In this document: in pieces, positions 8,603 through 15,088 of the stretch
How positions within the stretch are numbered: the first letter of the stretch is position 1
Layout: every line of letters begins with the position of its first letter
Source of the DNA: Flavobacterium caseinilyticum
GTDB lineage: Bacteria > Bacteroidota > Bacteroidia > Flavobacteriales > Flavobacteriaceae
Direction: 5' to 3'
Length of the DNA: 64,000 nt
Assembly: GCF_004349085.1 (NCBI RefSeq)
Contig: NZ_SMFM01000007.1
Span: 124,001 to 188,000 of the forward strand
Notes under the pieces: model-generated
Databases searched by the model: none
What the model saw: the letters and a program-made list of their open reading frames with translations, nothing else
What the model was told of the DNA's origin: nothing
Program-made: the position numbers and the translations under genes

Positions 8603-8731
8603 ATGAAAGACACTACACTTTTTTCTTGGGATAACGGAACTTTTATAATGGTTGTTGTATTCGGGTTAGTAATCATAGGACTGGTTGCCGCAGTTTTTAT
8701 TATGATGAATTCTGATAAAAAAATCAAATAA
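8603..8731 (+). CDS. Small single-span membrane protein (42 residues)
   Basis: A short open frame, ATG 8603 to TAA 8731. It encodes a polar start (MKDTTLFSWDNG), one strong hydrophobic segment (about 14-35, rich in V, I, L, G and A) and a basic tail NSDKKIK. This is a clean single-pass topology with the C-terminus probably inside. It is followed at once by a terminator hairpin. No family is recognised with certainty. Composition and position make it a plausible real small gene. Confidence 0.6.
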   Translation: MKDTTLFSWDNGTFIMVVVFGLVIIGLVAAVFIMMNSDKKIK

Positions 8732-8742
8732 CAGCACAAAAA

Positions 8743-8770
8743 AAGAGGATATCCAAATGGACATCCTCTT
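8743..8770 (-). terminator. Intrinsic terminator downstream of ettA
   Basis: Arms AAGAGGATATCC (8743-8754) and GGACATCCTCTT (8759-8770) pair over 12 bases with one mismatch and an AAAT loop. On the minus strand the hairpin is followed by a run of U (bases 8742-8738). It therefore mainly stops leftward transcription from ettA, and may also end the small rightward gene. Confidence 0.8.
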
Positions 8771-8796
8771 GCTGATTTTAGTTTTAGTCAGAAAGA

Positions 8797-10491
8797 TTAA
8801 CTTCTAATCAACTTTCTGTATTTCAAACGTTTTGGAGTTAAATCACCACCCAGACGTTTTTTCTTGTTCTCTTCATAATCAGAAAAACCGCCTTCAAAAT
8901 AATATACTTCAGAGTTTCCTTCGAAAGCTAAAATGTGTGTACAAATTCTGTCCAGGAACCATCTATCGTGAGAAATAACTACCGCACAACCCGCAAAACT
9001 TTCCAATCCTTCTTCTAAAGCACGAAGTGTATTAATATCTAAATCATTCGTAGGCTCATCCAGCAAAAGTACGTTTCCTTCTTCTTTTAAAGTCATCGCA
9101 AGGTGCAAACGGTTACGTTCTCCTCCGGAAAGCATAGAAACTTTCTTGTTTTGTTCTCCTCCACCAAAATTAAATCGGGATAAATAAGCTCTTGAATTTA
9201 CTTGCTTTCCGCCCATCATGATCAATTCCTGACCGTCAGCGAAGTTTTCCCAAATTGATTTGTCCGGATTTATGTTGGAGTGTGCTTGATCTACATAAGC
9301 GATTTTTACAGTGTCTCCAATTAAGAACTCACCTGAATCTGGCTTTTCTTCGCCCATTATCATTTTGAAAATTGTTGATTTACCAGCACCGTTTGGTCCA
9401 ATAATCCCAACAATTCCTGCTTGCGGTAACGTGAAATTTAAATTATCATACAACAATTTATCCCCAAAAGCTTTAGCAACATTTTTGGCTTCAATTACAT
9501 TTGTTCCTAAACGCGGACCATTTGGAATATAAATTTCCAGATTTTCATCCAATTGTTTTTGGTCTTCATTAAGTAATTTATCGTAGTTCTGCAAACGCGC
9601 TTTTTGTTTCGTTTGACGACCTTTGGCACCTTGACGAACCCAGTCCAACTCACGTTCTAAATTCTTTCTTCGCTTAGAAGCTGTTTTCTCTTCTAATGCC
9701 ATACGGCTTGATTTTTGATCCAACCAAGAAGAATAATTCCCTTTCCAAGGAATACCTTCTCCTCTATCCAATTCTAAAATCCAACCGGCAACATTATCCA
9801 AGAAATATCTATCGTGCGTTACTGCAATTACAGTTCCGGCGTATTGCGCTAAATGTTGTTCTAACCAAAGAACACTTTCAGCATCCAAGTGATTCGTAGG
9901 CTCATCCAAAAGCAATACGTCAGGTTGTTGCAACAACAAACGACATAAAGCTACACGACGACGCTCACCACCAGATAAATTCTTAATTGGTGTATCGCCT
10001 TCCGGAGTACGCAGAGCATCCATGGCAATTTCCAGTTTGGTATCAATTTCCCAAGCGCCCAACGCATCAATTTTATCTTGTAAAAGCGCTTGACGATCCA
10101 TCAATTGCTCCATTTTATCAGCATTTTCATAGACTTCCGGCAAACCAAAACTGTCGTTGATTTTATTGAATTCATCCAGAACTGCCATTGTTTCAGCAAC
10201 TCCCTCTCTTACAATTTCGATAACTGTTTTGCTATCATCTAAAATAGGTTCTTGTTCTAAATACCCTACTGTATAACCCGGCGCAAACACTACATCTCCT
10301 TGGTAGTTTTTGTCAACACCGGCAATAATTTTCAATAAGGAGGATTTTCCAGAACCATTTAAACCCAAAATACCAATTTTAGCTCCATAAAAGAAACTTA
10401 AATAGATGTTTTTAAGTACTGGTTTATCTGCTCCTTGATACGTTTTACTCAATTTTGACATTGAGAATATTACTTTTTTATCGTCTGCCAT
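8797..10491 (-). CDS. ettA: Energy-dependent translational throttle protein EttA (ABC-F)
   Basis: A cytoplasmic ABC-F ATPase that binds the ribosomal E site and gates early elongation according to ATP/ADP level. The 564-residue protein has two ABC domains: Walker A GLNGSGKSS (about 42-50) with signature LSGGERRRVALCRLL and DEPTNHLD, then GPNGAGKST (about 366-374) with LSGGERNRLHLAM and DEPTNDLD. The linker between them is the charged PtIM region containing RRKNLERELDWVRQGAKGRQTKQKAR. The tail is short and basic, ending LTPKRLKYRKLIRS. Length and order match EttA rather than Uup or YheS. Its terminator lies directly downstream. Confidence 0.95.
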   Translation of the reverse strand: MADDKKVIFSMSKLSKTYQGADKPVLKNIYLSFFYGAKIGILGLNGSGKSSLLKIIAGVDKNYQGDVVFAPGYTVGYLEQEPILDDSKTVIEIVREGVAETMAVLDEFNKINDSFGLPEVYENADKMEQLMDRQALLQDKIDALGAWEIDTKLEIAMDALRTPEGDTPIKNLSGGERRRVALCRLLLQQPDVLLLDEPTNHLDAESVLWLEQHLAQYAGTVIAVTHDRYFLDNVAGWILELDRGEGIPWKGNYSSWLDQKSSRMALEEKTASKRRKNLERELDWVRQGAKGRQTKQKARLQNYDKLLNEDQKQLDENLEIYIPNGPRLGTNVIEAKNVAKAFGDKLLYDNLNFTLPQAGIVGIIGPNGAGKSTIFKMIMGEEKPDSGEFLIGDTVKIAYVDQAHSNINPDKSIWENFADGQELIMMGGKQVNSRAYLSRFNFGGGEQNKKVSMLSGGERNRLHLAMTLKEEGNVLLLDEPTNDLDINTLRALEEGLESFAGCAVVISHDRWFLDRICTHILAFEGNSEVYYFEGGFSDYEENKKKRLGGDLTPKRLKYRKLIRS

Positions 10492-10556
10492 TTTATATAG
10501 ATTTTCAGATTATTATACTTTTAGATAATTAGTTATTATCTATTTTTTTTAATTTA

Positions 10557-10739
10557 TTACAGTCTTCCTTTAAGTGAACTAAATACCCAAGCATTCGCTA
10601 AGAATCCAACACCGACGGCGGCAAAACCCCATCCTGAAACATCACTATACCGGAAAGCGCCTAATCCTATTAAGAGTAGTCCCATCAGAATCATTATTAA
10701 AGTTGCCCATCCTAAAATAGTGTTTTTATTCATTGCCAT
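10557..10739 (-). CDS. Small two-span membrane protein (CAL67264-like family)
   Basis: The 60-residue protein has two hydrophobic stretches (about 9-27 and 35-54) separated by FRYSDVSGWG. From memory this matches a short membrane-protein family of flavobacteria annotated as CAL67264 family, of unknown function. The start may be Met1 or Met3. It lies 65 bases upstream of ettA on the same strand and downstream of holA, so it may be co-transcribed. Confidence 0.7.
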   Translation of the reverse strand: MAMNKNTILGWATLIMILMGLLLIGLGAFRYSDVSGWGFAAVGVGFLANAWVFSSLKGRL

Positions 10740-10817
10740 AATTGTGGTGATTTGTTTTTTTAATAACCCGATTACAAACCCTCGGAACGGGATTGCAAAT
10801 ATCGGAATTTTTGTCCT

Positions 10818-11822
10818 TTAATTAAATATTTTATAAAGCATTTCTCGTAACAAATCAGATTGAGATAAGGCATTGGCTCCCACACCTTTGCTTTTTACGT
10901 CAATATCTCGTAAAGCTCCCACAATTTGACTTACTTTTTTCATTGGATAATTCTTCAGTGCCACATCGTATTCTTTCATGAAAAAAGGATTTACACCTAA
11001 AACCGCTGCCACATTTTTGGGGTTTTTATCTTTCAAACCATGGTATTTTAATAATTGAATAAAGAAACCAAAAACCAAACTTGTAGTCACGACCATTGGA
11101 TTATCTTTTGGATTTTGCGCGAAATTATCGGCAATGGTATAGGCTTTTAATTGATTTCGTTCTCCAAGTGCTTTCCGCAATTCAAAGACATTAAAATCTT
11201 TACTAAAACCTATGTTTTCTTCAATATGTTTTGGAGTAATGGTACTGTTTGGCGGTAATATAATTTGTAGCTTTTCGAGTTCATTGTTAATTTTACTCAA
11301 ATCAGTTCCCAGGAATTCCACCAGCATTGCCGTTGCTTTAGGCTCAATTGCATATTTTTTGCCTGCCAAAACACGTTTAATCCACTCTCCTACTTGGTTT
11401 TCATACAGTTTTTTACTTTCGTAAACAACACCGTTTTTGGCCAATAACTTCGTTACTTTTTTACGTTTATCCAACGTTTTGTATTTATAGCAAAAAACTA
11501 AAACGGTTGTAGGCATTGGATTATCGGCATAACTTTCGATTTTATCTATTGTTCTGATTAAATCTTGGGCTTCTTTTACAATGACCACTTGACGCTCTGC
11601 CATCATCGGATACCGTTTGGCGGTCGAAATAATATCTTCTACAGTCACATCTCTTCCGTACAAAACCGTCTGATTAAAACCTTTTTCCTCTTCAGACAAG
11701 ACTTTTTCCTCAATATAATCCGATAATTTATCAATATAATACGGTTCTTCACCCATCAAAAAATAAATGGGTTTTATGTTGCCACTTTTTATATCATTTA
11801 CAATTTTTATAACCTCGTCCAT
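10818..11822 (-). CDS. holA: DNA polymerase III subunit delta
   Basis: The clamp-loader delta subunit, which opens the sliding clamp during replication. The 334-residue protein shows the degenerate AAA+ N-terminus IYFLMGEEPYYIDKLSDYI, then YGRDVTVEDIISTAKRYPMMAERQVVIVKEAQ, FLGTDLSKINNELEKL (helical lid) and the C-terminal collar with LREMLYKIF. All fit the HolA pattern in Bacteroidetes. It is divergent from the HsdR_N gene, separated by a palindromic repeat. Confidence 0.92.
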   Translation of the reverse strand: MDEVIKIVNDIKSGNIKPIYFLMGEEPYYIDKLSDYIEEKVLSEEEKGFNQTVLYGRDVTVEDIISTAKRYPMMAERQVVIVKEAQDLIRTIDKIESYADNPMPTTVLVFCYKYKTLDKRKKVTKLLAKNGVVYESKKLYENQVGEWIKRVLAGKKYAIEPKATAMLVEFLGTDLSKINNELEKLQIILPPNSTITPKHIEENIGFSKDFNVFELRKALGERNQLKAYTIADNFAQNPKDNPMVVTTSLVFGFFIQLLKYHGLKDKNPKNVAAVLGVNPFFMKEYDVALKNYPMKKVSQIVGALRDIDVKSKGVGANALSQSDLLREMLYKIFN

Positions 11823-11844
11823 TCCTTTTAGTTTAAAGTTTGAC

Positions 11845-11879
11845 GTTTAAAGTTTGTTGCTTCAAATGAAACTTTAAAC
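11845..11879. repeat. Intergenic palindrome of the GTTTAAAGTTT type, copy 1
   Basis: GTTTAAAGTTT (11845-11855) and its exact complement AAACTTTAAAC (11869-11879) flank a 13-base loop. A further direct copy of GTTTAAAGTTT lies at 11831-11841. It sits in the divergent spacer between holA and the next gene. A longer relative is at 15028-15083. Confidence 0.65.
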
Positions 11880-11913
11880 TTTAAATTTTAAACTTATTTA
11901 ATACTTTTGCTTT

Positions 11914-12369
11914 ATGCAAAAACTCAATTTTCAACTTTATAACTTTCGGTTCAAAAATAGCGAAAATAAAGTCTCCATTTTTGATGCAATCAGGAAAAAA
12001 TTTATCATTCTTACTCCTGAAGAATGGGTTAGACAGCATGTTGTCCAATTTTTATTGGAAGAAAAAAAATATCCACACTCCTTAATTAATGTCGAAAAAG
12101 TACTAAAAGTCAACGGCTTGCGCAAAAGATACGATGTCGTGGTTTTCAATCCGGATGGTTCTATTTTCATTTTGGTAGAATGCAAAGCACCCGAAATAAA
12201 AATTGCACAAGCAACCTTTGACCAAATTGCCCGTTATAACATGACTATGAAAGCTAATTTCTTGATGGTAACTAATGGTTTGAATCATTACTTTTGCCAA
12301 ATGGATTTTGAAAATGAAAAATATCAATTTCTGAAAGAATTACCGGATTACAAACTAAATCGTCTATAA
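11914..12369 (+). CDS. Small HsdR N-terminal domain-like protein (PD-(D/E)XK nuclease fold)
   Basis: The 151-residue protein consists of one domain similar to the N-terminus of type I restriction enzyme HsdR. It has TPEEWVRQHVVQFLL (about 34-48), RYDVVVFNPDGSIFILVECKAP (about 72-93) with the D...E-x-K nuclease triad, and QIARYNMTMKANFLMVTNG. There is no helicase part and no hsdM or hsdS nearby, so it is not a restriction system. From memory such stand-alone copies occur next to holA in many flavobacteria, which suggests a housekeeping DNA role. TACTTTTG at 11902-11909 is a -7 box, giving a nearly leaderless message. Confidence 0.8.
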   Translation: MQKLNFQLYNFRFKNSENKVSIFDAIRKKFIILTPEEWVRQHVVQFLLEEKKYPHSLINVEKVLKVNGLRKRYDVVVFNPDGSIFILVECKAPEIKIAQATFDQIARYNMTMKANFLMVTNGLNHYFCQMDFENEKYQFLKELPDYKLNRL

Positions 12370-12383
12370 AACAAAGCTTCATA

Positions 12384-13400
12384 ATGAGAATAGCAGTTGT
12401 CATACTTAATTGGAATGGAATATTATTACTGGAAAAATTTTTGCCGTCGGTTGTACAATTTTCTCCAGAAGCTACAATTTATGTTGCTGACAATGCTTCG
12501 ACTGATGATTCTATTTCCTATATCAAAGCTTTTTTTCCATCGGTTACAATTATTAAAAATAACAGTAATCTTGGTTTTGCAAGTGGTTACAATGAAGCAT
12601 TAAAACAAGTTAATGCTGATATTTATGCTTTAGTGAATTCTGATATAGAAGTAACAGAGCATTGGTTGAAACCCATTCTTGAAACTTTCGAAAATGAACC
12701 AAAAACGGCGATTATCCAACCTAAGATATTAGATTATAAACGAAAAGAATTCTTTGAATATGCTGGTGCCGCCGGGGGATTTATTGATGAATATGGTTAT
12801 CCTTTTTGTCGGGGTCGTATTTTCGATACTTTAGAAAAAGATAATGGACAATACAATGACTCACGAGAGATTTTCTGGGCATCAGGAGCTTGCTTTTTTA
12901 TCCGAAGTTCAGTTTACAATGAATTAAATGGTTTTGACGATGATTTTTTTGCTCATCAGGAAGAAATTGATTTATGCTGGCGTGCCTATAATAAAGGCTA
13001 TAAAATAAAATACAATTCTGAATCGGTAGTTTATCATGTAGGCGGAGCCACTTTAGAACAAGGCCATCCGATGAAAACGTATTTAAATTTCAGAAATTCC
13101 TTGTTGATGCTGACTAAAAACCTTCCGAAAGAAAAATTATATTCGATACTTTTCGGCAGAATGATATTGGACGGAATTGCGGCAATACAATTTTTAACAC
13201 AAGGAAAGTTCAGTCATTTTTGGGCAATATTGAAAGCTCATGGTGCTTTTTACAGACTTTTTATCACTAATTACAAGAAAAGAGGGCAATTTCAAAATAA
13301 AAAGTACTATGAAATTAGAAGCATCGTTTTTTTATATTTCATTAAAAAAATCAGATTATTTAACGCTATTTTTGACTCTAAACTAAATATTAAAAACTAA
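12384..13400 (+). CDS. Family 2 glycosyltransferase
   Basis: An inverting GT-A glycosyltransferase of 338 residues, related to rhamnosyl- and other surface-polysaccharide transferases. Visible features: VILNWNG near the start, ADNASTDDS (about 35-43), NLGFASGYNEAL, the metal-binding region ALVNSDIEV, and FFAHQEEIDLCWRAYNKGYKIKY (about 191-213), which carries the conserved ED-like acceptor site. A C-terminal hydrophobic stretch may touch the membrane. The start is 14 bases after the HsdR_N-like gene. Donor and acceptor cannot be told from sequence. Confidence 0.88.
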   Translation: MRIAVVILNWNGILLLEKFLPSVVQFSPEATIYVADNASTDDSISYIKAFFPSVTIIKNNSNLGFASGYNEALKQVNADIYALVNSDIEVTEHWLKPILETFENEPKTAIIQPKILDYKRKEFFEYAGAAGGFIDEYGYPFCRGRIFDTLEKDNGQYNDSREIFWASGACFFIRSSVYNELNGFDDDFFAHQEEIDLCWRAYNKGYKIKYNSESVVYHVGGATLEQGHPMKTYLNFRNSLLMLTKNLPKEKLYSILFGRMILDGIAAIQFLTQGKFSHFWAILKAHGAFYRLFITNYKKRGQFQNKKYYEIRSIVFLYFIKKIRLFNAIFDSKLNIKN

Positions 13401-13405
13401 ATTTG
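13371..13405 (+). promoter_or_regulatory. Bacteroidetes-type promoter for the OmpA-family gene
   Basis: TTTG (13371-13374) is followed after 23 bases by TAAATTTG (13398-13405), a full match to TAnnTTTG. The -7 box overlaps the stop codon of the glycosyltransferase gene. The ATG is 30 bases further on. Confidence 0.6.
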
Positions 13406-13435
13406 TAATTCACGTTTAATTAAAGTAAAAAATTT

Positions 13436-14269
13436 ATGAGAAAAATCGTAATTGCCTTATCAGTAATGGCACTTTTAACTTCATGTGTTTCTAAAAAGAA
13501 ATACACTCAATTAGAAGCTAGAAACAAAGAAACCCAAGATTTACTAAACACAGCAACTGTAAAATTAAATTCTTGTTTAGAAGAAAAAGCGGGACTTTCT
13601 GCTACTGTAGCTGGTTTGAAAGAGCAAAATCAAGGTTTAATCAGTACCTCTAAGGACATGACAATCTTGTCTACTAAAGGAGCTCAAAATATCGAAAAAG
13701 CTTTAGAATCCATTAAAGAGAAAGATTTAAAAATAAGCAGAATGCAAGATGCTTTAACTAAAAAAGACAGTGTAACACTGGCATTAGTGACAAGCTTGAA
13801 AAGTTCTGTAGGAATATCTGATCCGGATATCGAAATAAATGTTGAAAAAGGAGTAGTTTTCATTTCTATTGCTGATAAGTTATTATTCAAAAGCGGAAGC
13901 TACGATGTGACGGACAGAGCTAAAATGGTTTTGGCAAAAGTCGCTAAAGTAGTGAACGACAAACCGGATTTTGAATGTATGGTCGAAGGTCATACTGATA
14001 ACGTTCCTTACAATGGTTCTGGTGTTTTATTAGACAACTGGGATTTAAGTGTGAAACGTTCCACTTCTATCATCCGCGTATTAACGAATCAATTGGGTGT
14101 TAAACCAGAGCAGTTAATCGCAGCGGGAAGAAGTTCTTATATTCCTTTAGTTGCAAATGATTCTGCTGAAAACAGATCTCGTAACAGAAGAACTCGTATT
14201 GTAGTTTTACCTAAAATTGATCAGTTCTATGAAATGATTGAAAAAGAAATGAAAAAACAAAGACCATAA
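13436..14269 (+). CDS. OmpA-family lipoprotein with coiled coil
   Basis: This 277-residue protein is probably anchored in the outer membrane and binds peptidoglycan. A lipoprotein signal is visible, MRKIVIALSVMALLTSC, with Cys17. A helical coiled-coil segment (about 20-120) follows, then an OmpA C-terminal domain (about 140-265) with EGHTDNVPY and NWDLSVKRSTSIIRVL, including the family Asp and Arg contacts, and ENRSRNRRTRIVV. It has its own promoter and a strong terminator, so it is probably monocistronic. Confidence 0.92.
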   Translation: MRKIVIALSVMALLTSCVSKKKYTQLEARNKETQDLLNTATVKLNSCLEEKAGLSATVAGLKEQNQGLISTSKDMTILSTKGAQNIEKALESIKEKDLKISRMQDALTKKDSVTLALVTSLKSSVGISDPDIEINVEKGVVFISIADKLLFKSGSYDVTDRAKMVLAKVAKVVNDKPDFECMVEGHTDNVPYNGSGVLLDNWDLSVKRSTSIIRVLTNQLGVKPEQLIAAGRSSYIPLVANDSAENRSRNRRTRIVVLPKIDQFYEMIEKEMKKQRP

Positions 14270-14300
14270 AAAGTGATTGTTTTTTAGATTGCATAAACAA

Positions 14301-14329
14301 AAACGTCCCGATATTCGGGACGTTTTTTT
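14301..14329 (+). terminator. Strong intrinsic terminator after the OmpA-family gene
   Basis: Arms AAACGTCCCGA (14301-14311) and TCGGGACGTTT (14315-14325) pair perfectly over 11 bases with a TAT loop, followed by a T run. An A run precedes it, so it can also act leftward on the convergent YciO-like gene. Confidence 0.9.
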
Positions 14330-14384
14330 ATGTTTATTATTGAACACTAATTCCAGCTCATCGGGAATTGACGCTGCACACTTC

Positions 14385-15005
14385 CTATAGAATATCTATA
14401 CTCCCTTTTCCTTCTCTAACTACAATTGGCTCATCACCTGATAAATCAATTATTGTAGATCCTATATTATCACCGTAACCTCCATCAATAACCAAATCAA
14501 CCAAATTTTGCCATTTCTCAAAAATAAGTTCCGGATCAGTGGTGTATTCTATCACATCATCTTCATCATGAATTGACGTAGAAACAATAGGATTCCCAAG
14601 TAACTTAACAATTTCTAAAGCGATCGTGTTATCAGGAACCCTGATTCCAACAGTCGTTTTCTTTTTGAATTCCTTTGGTAAGTTATTATTTCCCGGTAAA
14701 ATAAAAGTATACGGTCCCGGCAAAGCTCTTTTTAAGATTTTAAAAGTTGATGTGTCTATTTGCCTAACATAATCAGAGATATTACTCAAATCATGGCAAA
14801 CAAAAGAAAAATTAGCTTTATCAAGCTTCACTCCTTTGATCTTTGCAATGCGTTCCAACGCTTTGGTATTGGTAATATCACAACCCAAACCGTATACTGT
14901 ATCCGTTGGATAAATCACTAAACCACCTTCTTTTAAAACCTTAACCACTTTAGCGATTGCAGCTTCATTAGGTTTGTCTTCGTATATTTTTATAAATTGA
15001 GCCAT
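14385..15005 (-). CDS. L-threonylcarbamoyladenylate synthase family protein (YrdC/Sua5; YciO type)
   Basis: Members of this family make threonylcarbamoyl-AMP for t6A, or are paralogues of that enzyme. The 206-residue protein has the YrdC-fold signature LVIYPTDTVYGLGCD (29-43), RIAKIKG, PGPYTFIL (about 97-104), KTTVGIRVPDN (about 115-125), STSIHDEDD and STIIDLSGDEPIVVREGKG. Length and spacing resemble E. coli YciO (206 residues) more than TsaC (190) or long Sua5. If no other YrdC protein exists in the genome, this would be the t6A enzyme partnering TsaE. Otherwise its role is uncertain. Confidence 0.85.
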   Translation of the reverse strand: MAQFIKIYEDKPNEAAIAKVVKVLKEGGLVIYPTDTVYGLGCDITNTKALERIAKIKGVKLDKANFSFVCHDLSNISDYVRQIDTSTFKILKRALPGPYTFILPGNNNLPKEFKKKTTVGIRVPDNTIALEIVKLLGNPIVSTSIHDEDDVIEYTTDPELIFEKWQNLVDLVIDGGYGDNIGSTIIDLSGDEPIVVREGKGSIDIL

Positions 15006-15027
15006 TTTTTTTTGTTTAAAGTTTTAG

Positions 15028-15083
15028 GTTTAAAGTTTCAGGTTCTGCAATCTTGCGACAACGTTGAACCTGAAACTTTAAAC
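15028..15083. repeat. Intergenic palindrome of the GTTTAAAGTTT type, copy 2
   Basis: GTTTAAAGTTTCAGGTTC (15028-15045) and its exact complement (15066-15083) form an 18-bp perfect inverted repeat around a 20-base loop. A partial extra copy, GTTTAAAGTTTTAGG, lies at 15014-15028. It occupies the whole gap between the UvrD gene stop and the YciO-like start, so it may act as an RNA hairpin between them. Confidence 0.75.
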
Positions 15084-15088
15084 TTTTT

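Noticed and set aside
11914-12369. HsdR N-terminal-like gene as part of a restriction-modification system
   Set aside because: No methylase, specificity subunit or helicase domain occurs anywhere in the window.
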